64,000 nucleotides of DNA from Prevotella sp. (GTDB lineage Bacteria; Bacteroidota; Bacteroidia; Bacteroidales; Bacteroidaceae). The stretch lies in the NCBI GenBank assembly GCA_017619755.1, contig JAFZRU010000017.1, forward strand, positions 62,001-126,000, read 5' to 3'. Within the stretch, counting starts at the first letter, position 1; each line of letters starts with the position of its first letter. This document shows, piece after piece, positions 27,285-36,205 of this stretch. The notes under the pieces are model-generated. The model saw only the letters and a list, made by a program, of their open reading frames with translations, searched no databases and had not been told where the DNA came from. A program made the position numbers and the translations under genes.

Positions 27285-28004
27285 ATGAGAACCACCACGT
27301 CATCATCTGTCATCCGACCGTCAGCCTTGTCAAAGGGTATGGCGGCGGTGCTTGTCGTGGTTGCACTGATGCTCTTGGCCTCGTGTGAGAGCGAAGACTA
27401 CGAGACGGGCGATGGCGATTATTCCTATCTCAGGGCTGACTTCGTGGAGACCCATGCCAAAGAGGAGAAATTACTTGACAGGGCCGTCACCGACGACGGC
27501 GACGAGCTCATTTTCCAAGAACCCTTGTCGTGTTCATGGGCGACGACGGCCGACAGCACCTACCGCGCACTGTTGTATTACAATATAGGAAAGAGTGACC
27601 CGCGAAGCGTCAAAGGTGTCTCCGCCTCGCAGGTGCTTGTCTTGCGACTGCCGCAGAAACGTCCGGAAAGCACGTCCTGCGACCCTCTCAGGGTGGAGAG
27701 CGCCTGGCTTTCTCCCAACAACAAATACCTTAATATGGGGTTGTATGTGATGGTGGGGAAGACTGGGGAGGATGATCGCAAGCAGTCGCTCGGAATAATG
27801 AGAGACACCATCGTCCCTCTCGACAATGGGGCAAGGCTTCACCAACTGCGGCTCCTCCATGCGCAGAACGGCGTGCCAGAGAACTATTCCACCAAGATTT
27901 ATGTCAGCATCCCTATGGATTATTTCAGTCCGGGAGACAGCGTGCACTTCGACATCAACACTTACGACGGGCCAATGGAAAGGACTTTCCAAGTGGGGGA
28001 CTGA
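27285..28004 (+). CDS. NigD-like lipoprotein
   Basis: A protein of up to 239 aa. The signal region ends in a lipobox (LLASC, Cys34), followed by DYSYLRADFVETHA, a segment I recognise from NigD-like proteins of Bacteroides (bacteriocin immunity-like by name, actual role unclear). ATG 27285 lies one base after the acyltransferase stop; ATG 27339 (MAAVLVVV) would give a shorter, more typical signal peptide. Probably on the outer membrane or facing the periplasm. It converges on the guanine deaminase gene. Confidence 0.75.
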   Translation: MRTTTSSSVIRPSALSKGMAAVLVVVALMLLASCESEDYETGDGDYSYLRADFVETHAKEEKLLDRAVTDDGDELIFQEPLSCSWATTADSTYRALLYYNIGKSDPRSVKGVSASQVLVLRLPQKRPESTSCDPLRVESAWLSPNNKYLNMGLYVMVGKTGEDDRKQSLGIMRDTIVPLDNGARLHQLRLLHAQNGVPENYSTKIYVSIPMDYFSPGDSVHFDINTYDGPMERTFQVGD

Positions 28005-28017
28005 GAATGGCACTTTT

Positions 28018-29298
28018 TTAATTCATCACCTTTGGCTCGGCGATTTCCTTTCCTCGGCAGAAACGGTGCTCAATCTGGCGGTCGTCGCCCAGATAGATGA
28101 ATCGTTCCAAACGCTCTAATAGGGAGTAGTTGTCGAAGTTGAGGATGCTGTCATCGATGACCAGTGCGTCAAACTCATAGCCTGGTTCGAAGCTGCCCAC
28201 CTTGCCAAAAAAACTGCCTGCCGACTTGGTGGCAATCCAGAATACTTCGGGAAGGGTGAGGAAGTGTTTGTTGTGATCTTGTTGGTAGTGCATCTTGCTG
28301 ACTTGGATGGCATATACCAACATGCGGAACATGTTCAGGTCGTGGCCTCCGCTGATGTCACTGCCTAATCCTACACGCAAACCATTGTCGAGGAAGGTGC
28401 GGACGGGTGCCATGCCAGACGCTATGTTGAAGTTCGATGTGGGACAGTGGGCCACCATGACGTGGTTCTGCTTCATCAGTTCCAGTTCGTGGCCATCGGT
28501 CCATACGCAGTGGGCCATGATTGTTGGCGTCTGTCCGAAGAGTCCATAGCGGTTGTAGGCATCGCCATAGCACTTGCTTTCCGGCTCCAACTCAGCAACC
28601 CAGGCAATTTCTGACATGTTTTCCGACAGGTGCGACTGCACGGGCATCTGGTACTTGTTGGCCAGTTCACCACAGGCTTTCAACAACTCCGGTGTGCACG
28701 ACGGCACGAAACGTGGCGTGATGATGGGACGTACCAGCGCATCGGGCTTGTTGAATTCAGCAATCAGTTGCTCATTACCTTTGACTGCAGCCTCCACGTC
28801 TTCGCTAAGCGTGTCCGGACAGTTGCGGTTCATGGCTACCTTGCCTACCAGTGCACCCATGCCGGCTTCCTGGTACAGTTTCATCAGCACGCGGGTGCTT
28901 TCCGTATGGACGGTGCCGAATACGCAACTGCGCATGGTTCCAAAAAGCCACTGGGTATGCAGGAAGCGGCGATACATGCTCTCGGCGTAATGAATGTCGG
29001 CATATTTCGATTCTTCGGGGAATGTGTAGCTTTGTAACCACGGCAGGAGTTCCAGGTCCATCGCCACACCCTGGTTGCGCACTTGGGGGGCATGCACATG
29101 CATGTCGTTCATGGCTGGTATCAGCAGACGGTTGCCGAAATCTACAACCTCTGCTTCCTCGCAATCCAACGATGCCAAATCTGCCGCTACTCCTGTCACA
29201 TATCCATCGGCGTCCACGGCGACATAGCCGTTCTCCAACACTTCGAAACGGCTTTGCTCCTTCGTATAAAGGATGTGGGCTTTATAGATTTTTTTCAT
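28018..29298 (-). CDS. guaD: Guanine deaminase (amidohydrolase)
   Basis: A 426-aa amidohydrolase: the HVHAPQ metal motif (HxH), QSHLSEN, the MAHCVW His and GLGSDISGG with the catalytic Asp all fit guanine deaminase, as does the DLELLPWLQSYTFPEE segment. It converts guanine to xanthine in the cytoplasm. ATG 29298 (MKKIYKAHI) is chosen because an upstream in-frame extension to 29391 runs through the promoter box at 29369-29376. Confidence 0.88.
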   Translation of the reverse strand: MKKIYKAHILYTKEQSRFEVLENGYVAVDADGYVTGVAADLASLDCEEAEVVDFGNRLLIPAMNDMHVHAPQVRNQGVAMDLELLPWLQSYTFPEESKYADIHYAESMYRRFLHTQWLFGTMRSCVFGTVHTESTRVLMKLYQEAGMGALVGKVAMNRNCPDTLSEDVEAAVKGNEQLIAEFNKPDALVRPIITPRFVPSCTPELLKACGELANKYQMPVQSHLSENMSEIAWVAELEPESKCYGDAYNRYGLFGQTPTIMAHCVWTDGHELELMKQNHVMVAHCPTSNFNIASGMAPVRTFLDNGLRVGLGSDISGGHDLNMFRMLVYAIQVSKMHYQQDHNKHFLTLPEVFWIATKSAGSFFGKVGSFEPGYEFDALVIDDSILNFDNYSLLERLERFIYLGDDRQIEHRFCRGKEIAEPKVMN

Positions 29299-29368
29299 GT
29301 GTTTCTTCTTTTTTGTGGTTTTACGATGATGAAGATGGTGTGTAATAGATTTGCTTGTGTTTCTGCCG

Positions 29369-29376
29369 CAAAGATA
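29369..29376 (-). promoter_or_regulatory. -7 promoter box for guaD
   Basis: Reads TATCTTTG on the minus strand, about 70 nt before the guaD start. Confidence 0.6.
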
Positions 29377-29438
29377 CGTTTTTTTTCGCAATATCCATTA
29401 TTTGTCGTTTGGTTTTTTTGTGATGGGTGGGTCTTTTC

Positions 29439-29473
29439 CAAAAAATAGGGCGCGATGCATCTGCATCGCGCCC
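29439..29473 (-). terminator. Terminator of the hydrolase-endonuclease operon
   Basis: A perfect 12-bp stem (arms 29448-29459 and 29462-29473) with a 2-nt nominal loop is followed on the minus strand by TATTTTTTGG. Confidence 0.8.
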
Positions 29474-29497
29474 GCAATCATTTCACAAATGTTGGTG

Positions 29498-30628
29498 TCA
29501 TTCCACCACTTTCTTTCCATCTACGATATAGACGCCGCGCTGGCGAGGTGAGGTTGCCTCGTGGCGGATGCCTTGCAAGTCGTAGATGTTGTGGTTGGCG
29601 TCCACATCCTTCACTGCGGTGTCGATGCTGGTGGGCGACTTGCTCTTCACGAAGCCGAAGGTGGCGATGACGGGGAAGTGGTCGCCCAAGGGCTGGCCGT
29701 GATTGACGTAGGTTATGGAGTCAACGACGACGGAGGTGGGGGTCACTGCCATGCCGTCCACGGGGTTGACATACAAGATTTTGTCCAACGTCTCCCCTGG
29801 CACGCTGACACCAGCCTCAGGGTAGGAGCCGTTGTTGCATTTCATCACCCAGGCGTCGCCCACCGTGGCTTTCCCGGTGGCTTCGATGGCGTCGATGAAG
29901 AGGGCCTTGACGGGGTCGATGCCGTACAAGCTGTTGAAATCGCCGGTGACGATGACGGGGCGCTTGTCGAGGTGGGCCATGACGTGCTCTCTCAGTTGTT
30001 CCCACTGGGCGATGCGCGCCTCGCGGTCGGGGCCGTCGTTTTTCATCTGTACGTCACGGTCGGAACTGGCGTCGAAGTGGGTGTTGTAAACCACGATTTG
30101 CGAACCGTCGGCCAGGGTGAGCTCGTGGCGACGGAAGCCCTTGGTGATGATGTCGTCGAAGTCATGGCTGAACTTTCCGAAGTTCTGCTCATGTGCCACG
30201 CGCTCGTAGGCCGTCGATTGTATCTCGGTCTTCCAGGCCATGTTGAGGCCGTCGCAAGGGAAGCGCTCGTTCTGCAGGTGGAGCCAGTCGAGTTCCTTGA
30301 ATTCTGTCCCTATGCCGCCGGTCCACTCGTCGTGCTCGTATTCGGCGAAGAGGCGCGACCAAATTTCCCAGCGGTAGTTGAAGCACTCCTGCATGGCCAC
30401 GATGTCGCATTTCTTCGATGCGATGTATTTGCTGATGAGTTCGCTGCCTGCCGAGCCGGGGCCGTCTTTGTTGACGTCGAAGAAAAGGAACTTGGCCGGC
30501 AGTCCGTCCACGTTGAGGGTCATGATGGTGAATGTGGTGCCGGTGACGATGGGTTGCTCGGCATGCACGGAGGTGGCGGCCATGAGCAGCAGCGCCGCCA
30601 AGAAATGCTTGATGTATGAAGTTTTCAT
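29498..30628 (-). CDS. Secreted endonuclease/exonuclease/phosphatase-family protein
   Basis: A 376-aa protein with a signal peptide (MKTSYIKHFLAALLLMAATSVHA). The EEP (DNase I-like) fold motifs are present: MTLNVDGLP, MQECFNY with the metal Glu, VVYNTHFDA, VTGDFNSLYG and LGDHFPVIATF. The tail NIYDLQGIRHEAT to VYIVDGKKVVE is the Prevotella-type C-terminal end. It may act on nucleic acids or on phospholipids (sphingomyelinase-like members share the fold). ATG 30628 is used because the earlier ATG overlaps the upstream hydrolase. The gap to that gene is 10 nt. Confidence 0.85.
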   Translation of the reverse strand: MKTSYIKHFLAALLLMAATSVHAEQPIVTGTTFTIMTLNVDGLPAKFLFFDVNKDGPGSAGSELISKYIASKKCDIVAMQECFNYRWEIWSRLFAEYEHDEWTGGIGTEFKELDWLHLQNERFPCDGLNMAWKTEIQSTAYERVAHEQNFGKFSHDFDDIITKGFRRHELTLADGSQIVVYNTHFDASSDRDVQMKNDGPDREARIAQWEQLREHVMAHLDKRPVIVTGDFNSLYGIDPVKALFIDAIEATGKATVGDAWVMKCNNGSYPEAGVSVPGETLDKILYVNPVDGMAVTPTSVVVDSITYVNHGQPLGDHFPVIATFGFVKSKSPTSIDTAVKDVDANHNIYDLQGIRHEATSPRQRGVYIVDGKKVVE

Positions 30629-30638
30629 AATGGATGGT

Positions 30639-32318
30639 TTATTTGATGTTTTCAAGGTCGATGTTGTTCTCTTTCAGCCAGTTGAGCAGGAAGTTGTAGT
30701 AATAGTCTCCAACGAGTGGCTCCATGTCCTCCATGGGGTGCATCTTGCGCATGGCCGGTACATTGGCGGTGTCGCCACTCTCTTCACTCTCCTCGTTCTT
30801 CGAGTTGAGGTAGTTGATGATCTCCATGATGTCGGTGAGTTCCAGGCCGCAGTCGCTTGCCACTTGTATCACCTCGCCCAGATCGGTGCCCAGTTCCTGC
30901 AACTGTTCGTTGAACTGATTGAGGGTTGCCATGAGGCTGAAGAAGTCCATGGAGCCGTCGCCTCCTACGGAGCCGCCGGTGAGGCTGGCGATGGCATTCT
31001 GCAAGTCGAAGCCCTTCTCTTCCAACAGTTTGACGATGCCCATCGGTGTACCTACCTTCACCAAGTCATAATAGTGCGTGTTGAGCTCGCCGTCGTAGTA
31101 GAGTACCGGGTAGGCGGTGAGGGTGGCTGCCAAGTGCAGCATGAATTGAATGCCGCAGAGGGAGTGGCTCTTGCTTGGTATGAACATGCTGGTGGTGAGT
31201 TTCGTCAGTTCCGGGACGATGCTCTTCTTGTAGCCGTGGGGGGTGAGGAAGCTGAGCAGTGCGCGGCCGGAGTTGATGGGCACGGCAGTGTCGCGGAAGT
31301 AGTGCATATAGAAATAGCTCTGCGTGGTGTCGGGAGTCCATCCTTCCGACAGGCTATGTGCTTTGAAGGAGGCTCTTAGTTTCTGGCATTCTTCGGAATA
31401 GGCGTCGTAGAGTGCCGGTTGTAGGAAGTCGGAGAGCTTGTTGCCGATGAGTTTCAGGGAGTCCCTGATGTCGTCGGTGGTGTAATTGCCGCTGTTGATC
31501 CATTCTTCGATCTTGGAGGCCAATGGTTCTTTGTACATGTCCTGCGGGGTGAAACCGAGATTGTCGAGGCGATTGTAGCAGTTGAGCACCACCAGTGCGA
31601 AGATAGCTTCCTGCTCGGGGTCGTCCACCTTGCTCATATAAGTACTGTAGGCTTTGTCCACGTCAAAGGGGGCCATGCCGGCGATGGTTTTGTTGAAGAA
31701 CACCTCGTCGGCGTAATACATGTCTCGCACGCGCTGCGTGGCCAAGGCGTCATAGCCTCCGGAGGAGCAACCGGCGTTGATGAGGAATTTGCCCTGCGAG
31801 ATATTGCGCTGCTCAAGTATTTCGCGGGCGGCGAGGTAGCAGTCCACACTGGCATGGCCGTTGGCGTCGCCATATACGTAGTATTGGTCGGCGATGTGCT
31901 CGCGGGTGATGCCGAAGCCATAGAAGTCGCTCTCCACCAAAATCCAGTTGGGCTGGAGCGGCGTGCACATGAAGACGAACTCTCCCTCAGCGAAACCCTC
32001 CGACGGACAACGGCCTTTCTGTGTCTGTGTGTAGCGGTTGTAGAGCAGCACGCCATCTACAGGACTGTTGCCGTCATAGACGTTTTTGGGGATGATGATG
32101 GAGCCGCTTAGGCGGACGGGCTGTCCCTTGGCATCCACGGAGGGGTAGGCGATGTCGATGCGGTGCATGTTGCGACTGTAGATGTTGATGCCTTTGTAAC
32201 CGAAGTGCCACGTGGTGTCGCATTCTTGGAGCACCTCCACGGCGTCTTGGGTACGGGCTGTTGTGACGCCGCATAAGAGAAGGATGGCGGCGAGCATCCC
32301 GATTGTTTTCTTTTTCAT
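30639..32318 (-). CDS. Secreted alpha/beta hydrolase (lipase/peptidase-like)
   Basis: A 559-aa protein with a signal peptide. A nucleophile elbow is visible as NAGCSSGGYDAL; an Asp in FRDTAVPINSG and a His in SKSHSLCG could complete the triad. LSGSIIIPKN and SDFYGFG are typical of secreted hydrolases related to fungal LIP lipases and prolyl peptidases. The C-terminal 120 residues (after TAYPVLYYDGE) are acidic and of no recognised fold. It leads a two-gene unit with the endonuclease. Confidence 0.8.
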   Translation of the reverse strand: MKKKTIGMLAAILLLCGVTTARTQDAVEVLQECDTTWHFGYKGINIYSRNMHRIDIAYPSVDAKGQPVRLSGSIIIPKNVYDGNSPVDGVLLYNRYTQTQKGRCPSEGFAEGEFVFMCTPLQPNWILVESDFYGFGITREHIADQYYVYGDANGHASVDCYLAAREILEQRNISQGKFLINAGCSSGGYDALATQRVRDMYYADEVFFNKTIAGMAPFDVDKAYSTYMSKVDDPEQEAIFALVVLNCYNRLDNLGFTPQDMYKEPLASKIEEWINSGNYTTDDIRDSLKLIGNKLSDFLQPALYDAYSEECQKLRASFKAHSLSEGWTPDTTQSYFYMHYFRDTAVPINSGRALLSFLTPHGYKKSIVPELTKLTTSMFIPSKSHSLCGIQFMLHLAATLTAYPVLYYDGELNTHYYDLVKVGTPMGIVKLLEEKGFDLQNAIASLTGGSVGGDGSMDFFSLMATLNQFNEQLQELGTDLGEVIQVASDCGLELTDIMEIINYLNSKNEESEESGDTANVPAMRKMHPMEDMEPLVGDYYYNFLLNWLKENNIDLENIK

Positions 32319-32370
32319 TGTCTTTTATATGATTAGGGTTAAGAGATTCGTTTTGTTTTCAAAAACTATG

Positions 32371-32378
32371 CAAAGATA
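32371..32378 (-). promoter_or_regulatory. -7 promoter box for the alpha/beta hydrolase gene
   Basis: Reads TATCTTTG on the minus strand, 52 nt before the start codon. Confidence 0.6.
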
Positions 32379-32504
32379 GTTTTTTGTCGTCAAACATGCA
32401 AGTTTGGGGTTGTCTTTCTGATAATAAATTATGGATATTGGTGTGGTTTCAGTTGGAAAATCGAGACTTTGAGGTGGTGAAAATACTTTTTCTCGATGAG
32501 AATT

Positions 32505-32535
32505 CTTGTTTATCAACTAAATATGTGTAATTTTG
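32505..32535 (+). promoter_or_regulatory. Promoter for the subtilase gene
   Basis: CTTG at 32505-32508 (one mismatch to TTTG) and TAATTTTG at 32528-32535 are 19 nt apart; the gene starts 30 nt later. Confidence 0.6.
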
Positions 32536-32565
32536 CAGGCTCAAACAATATCATCTTAAGCCTTT

Positions 32566-35500
32566 ATGTACAGATTTTTTCTGACCTTCGCCCTTGTGGC
32601 ATTCACTTTTGTGAGCTTTGCTCAAACAACTCCCGAAGACAAATTGTCGATTACGACGCAAATGTTTTTGAATGAACTTGATGGGAAGATGGATTTCCAC
32701 CCCAAAGCTAAATCGAAGCAGCTTGGAGGTAAGTTGCTTATGCCAAAAGCCAAGGCATCCAACTTGCCAAGCCGACTATATGCCGAGCCCGACACCATCG
32801 ACGGGAAAGTATATGTTTCGTGCTTCGTGCGCCTTGAAAACAGCGAGGACACACAAGAAGTGGAGAACTTGGGCGTCATCGTGCAGTGCAAGTTCATGAA
32901 CGGGCTGGTGACGGCCCTCATTCCTGTGGAGCGCATCAACGAGGTAGCAAAGGTGGCCAACGTCAGGCGCATCAATGTCTCGCCTCTGATGAAGCCCCTT
33001 ACAGATGCCGCCCGCCAAGATACCCATGTGGACGATTTGCTCACTTTTTCCGATGATGCGAGAAAAGAAGGACTCTCCAAGGGGTATGACGGCAGCGGTG
33101 TGCTGCTTGCTGTCATCGACGACGGCATTGATTTCCAGCACATCGCCTTCAAGGACAAGAATGGCAACAGCCGTATCAAGAGGGCATACGTGTATAACGG
33201 CTCAAGAGAAAGAGAATATGAATCTGTGACGAGTTCTGCTCCCACCACCGACGACTCCTACTCCGACCATGGTACGCATACCAGCACCACCGCTGGTGGC
33301 TCCAGCGTCATCATCAGCGGAAGCAAAGTCACTGTCACCGACGACCATGCGCACTCCACATACGGCGGTATGGCTCCCGGGGCCGACCTTTACCTTGCTG
33401 GTGTCAAGGATTTGGCGGGCTCTTACTTAAGCAATGCGATGGACAAAATCATTTCATACGCCGATGCTCAAAACATGCCTGTGGTGGTGAGCAACAGTTG
33501 GGGCGCGATAATGGGACCACGTGACGGTTCGGGTGATTTTACGGATGTCACCTCGAAATATTTCGGAAACAACCATCCCAACCATGTCTGCTTGTTTGCC
33601 TCGTCCAACGACGGGGGGAGGTCCAAGGACGGAGAAGGTGGGGGATGCTACCTCACTGGAACGGCCAGCAAGGACAACCCCTTGGCTTCCATTCTGCGGT
33701 GTGACTACTATATCGATACCGATGGAGGGTATTATTATGATCATGTCATTGCCGATGTTTGGTGTCGCTCGACCGATGTCAGCAGCATGGAGTGCAAGGT
33801 GCATGTCATCGACCTCGAAGGTGATTCGGTGGCTGTATCCATCACCGTCACCCCTTCAACCAACGGTGTCGTCGTCTCCGGTCTTAGCTCTTATTTCAGC
33901 GGTGCCCTCTATGCCTACAAGGATTATATCAGTGCCGACAAGACACAACTCATGCTTTATGCCGATGAACTTACTTCCCGAAAGGTTTCCACCGTCATCA
34001 AGGATGGGGAGGAGTACTACAAGAGCAGATATACGCTCGCCGTGGAGTTTTATCCCACAGAAGGCACCAGCATCATTGACGCATGGGGCGGTGCTTATTG
34101 CTATTTCACCGACTATGCCAGTATAAGTGGTTACAACTGGACGAAAGGGAGCGATGACATGAGCGTCAGCGACGAGGCCACCGACCCCAACGTCATCTCC
34201 ATAGGCGCCCATGTCACCAAAAACATCATCACCGACTATACAGGCGCCAACTATGACTATAGTGGCAATTTTACTATGGGCGACATCGCCTATTTCTCCA
34301 GCTATGGCACCCCGGAGGCAAGCCTTACCGGGCAGCTGTATCCATGGGTGACCGCACCCGGGGCGCGATTGGTGGCCGGCGTGAACCACTACAGCAGCAC
34401 TTACACCACCGGTAGTTACAAGTTTGACCGCGTGAATGCCAACACCACCTATCCCTATGCAGCAATGCAAGGCACGTCCATGGCCACACCCACGGCTGCC
34501 GGCATCGTGGCATTATGGCTTCAGGCCGCCAAGGAAACGGGGAGGGCAATGACGAGCGAAGACATCAAGGATGTGATGCGCCAAACTGCCACCAACGACT
34601 ATTACACCACCAATGGGCCTAATGCCTCGCATTTCGGCCATGGCAAGATCAATGCCCTCGCTGGCATCAAATACATCCTTGGTGTCACGAACGAGCCCGC
34701 CATCCACGTCTCGCTTGGAGAGGTGGCCTTCGAAGGATATGCCACGATGACCTACACGCAGACCATCCATGTGGTAGGAGTGAAATTGGAGAATGAACTG
34801 GTGCTATCGCTGAGCGACGCCAGCAACTCCTACGCCATCGACGTTGTCAACATTTCCGCCACCGAGGCGGCCAATGGCGTGGATGTGACCATCACATGGA
34901 CGCCGGCGACGGCCGGACAAACCACGGCTACACTTACCTTGTCGAGCACGGGGGCGGAGGACGTGGTGGTGTCCATCCATGGGACGGCAGAGGCCGCTAC
35001 TCCTGTTATCATCACCGACGTGAGCGAACTGCAGTTCAATGGCAACATCAACCAGGACTACACCAAGACCGTCAATGTGAGCGGGCGTTTCCTGAGCCAG
35101 GATGTCGTAGTGAGCCTGAGCGACCCCAATGGCGTGTTCTCCGTCAGCCCCACTGTCATCCCGGCATCCGCCGTGAATGACGGGGCAACACTCACGGTCG
35201 ATTTCAATGCCGCTACCGATGATTCTTTCAGCGGAAGCATCACCCTGACGAGCGAAGGCGCCGAGGCGGTGGTCATCAGCCTTACCGGCGTCGCACAGGA
35301 TGGCGGGACGGCAGCTGACGAATATCTCAACATCGCCAAATACAAGACCATTGACACGCAGGGTTGGCGTACGCAATTAGTGGACAGCCTCTATCACTAC
35401 ACGGAATACAAGGATGAAAAGGTTGCCTGGCTCACCTTGCCCGTCTATGGGGCTTTTGTTGGTGCCAAGTACTTGCCCAACAACGCGACTTTTGGCGCTG

Positions 35501-36165
35501 GGTCTCCGCAGAAATGGATACAAACCAATATCTCCTCCACCTACGATAATCCCTATGCAGGTACTTCTTGGAATTACACACCCACTATCAGCAGTCCGTA
35601 TCAGGGAAGCAGTACCTATTTCAAGACTGCCAAAGCACGAGTCATAGGAAGCAACTCATCAAGGGCCTATTCCATAAGAACCGTCACTTTCCAAGTGACC
35701 AACACGACGGAGGTGAAACTTTATGGAACATCGAATACCACAGAGTCCAAATACTCCCCATATTTGAAGGTCTATGAATGTGAGAAAGGTGAAGACGGTA
35801 CGCTGACAATTGGGACGAACCCGGTCAAAGAACAAAGTGCTACCACTAAGGGAACTGTGGACTTTGGCGCTGAAGGCTTAGATGCGAATAAAATATACAA
35901 GGTGGAAGTGGGTGTGTGCCGTGGGTATCTCTACGAGGTGGCATTCAAGACTCCCATCAAGGAAAAACTAATTGGGGATGTCAACAAGAACGGAGTGGTT
36001 GATGTCGGGGATGTCACAGCGTTGGTGGACATCATCCTGGAAGGGGATTTCACCCCACCTTACAAATATGTCAACTACGACCATGAGGCGGCCAATGTCA
36101 ATGGAGATGAATACATCAACGTCAGCGACATCACGATGCTGGTGGACCTCATCCTTGCAAATTGA
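32566..36165 (+). CDS. Large secreted subtilisin-like (S8) protease with dockerin-like C terminus
   Basis: An 1199-aa protein. After a signal peptide (cut near SFAQ, residue 20) comes a prodomain to about residue 150, then an S8 domain with Asp185 (LLAVIDDGID), His235 (SDHGTHTS) and Ser638 (QGTSMATPTAAG). The domain holds a long insert between about 370 and 560. Two Ig-like repeats follow (ITDVSELQFNGNINQDYTK type, near 720-910), then a unique beta region, and at 1137-1197 two calcium-loop helices of dockerin type (GDVNKNGVVDVGDVTALVD and NVNGDEYINVSDITMLVD). It is probably outer-surface or secreted, and monocistronic. Confidence 0.9.
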   Translation: MYRFFLTFALVAFTFVSFAQTTPEDKLSITTQMFLNELDGKMDFHPKAKSKQLGGKLLMPKAKASNLPSRLYAEPDTIDGKVYVSCFVRLENSEDTQEVENLGVIVQCKFMNGLVTALIPVERINEVAKVANVRRINVSPLMKPLTDAARQDTHVDDLLTFSDDARKEGLSKGYDGSGVLLAVIDDGIDFQHIAFKDKNGNSRIKRAYVYNGSREREYESVTSSAPTTDDSYSDHGTHTSTTAGGSSVIISGSKVTVTDDHAHSTYGGMAPGADLYLAGVKDLAGSYLSNAMDKIISYADAQNMPVVVSNSWGAIMGPRDGSGDFTDVTSKYFGNNHPNHVCLFASSNDGGRSKDGEGGGCYLTGTASKDNPLASILRCDYYIDTDGGYYYDHVIADVWCRSTDVSSMECKVHVIDLEGDSVAVSITVTPSTNGVVVSGLSSYFSGALYAYKDYISADKTQLMLYADELTSRKVSTVIKDGEEYYKSRYTLAVEFYPTEGTSIIDAWGGAYCYFTDYASISGYNWTKGSDDMSVSDEATDPNVISIGAHVTKNIITDYTGANYDYSGNFTMGDIAYFSSYGTPEASLTGQLYPWVTAPGARLVAGVNHYSSTYTTGSYKFDRVNANTTYPYAAMQGTSMATPTAAGIVALWLQAAKETGRAMTSEDIKDVMRQTATNDYYTTNGPNASHFGHGKINALAGIKYILGVTNEPAIHVSLGEVAFEGYATMTYTQTIHVVGVKLENELVLSLSDASNSYAIDVVNISATEAANGVDVTITWTPATAGQTTATLTLSSTGAEDVVVSIHGTAEAATPVIITDVSELQFNGNINQDYTKTVNVSGRFLSQDVVVSLSDPNGVFSVSPTVIPASAVNDGATLTVDFNAATDDSFSGSITLTSEGAEAVVISLTGVAQDGGTAADEYLNIAKYKTIDTQGWRTQLVDSLYHYTEYKDEKVAWLTLPVYGAFVGAKYLPNNATFGAGSPQKWIQTNISSTYDNPYAGTSWNYTPTISSPYQGSSTYFKTAKARVIGSNSSRAYSIRTVTFQVTNTTEVKLYGTSNTTESKYSPYLKVYECEKGEDGTLTIGTNPVKEQSATTKGTVDFGAEGLDANKIYKVEVGVCRGYLYEVAFKTPIKEKLIGDVNKNGVVDVGDVTALVDIILEGDFTPPYKYVNYDHEAANVNGDEYINVSDITMLVDLILAN

Positions 36166-36205
36166 GGCCATTCGTTTGTTATCGAGCGGTGGGGGAAAGG
36201 CGTTC

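Noticed and set aside
29439-29473. Hairpin considered as a mobile-element end or operator
   Set aside because: The perfect stem followed by T residues at the end of an operon is fully explained as a terminator.
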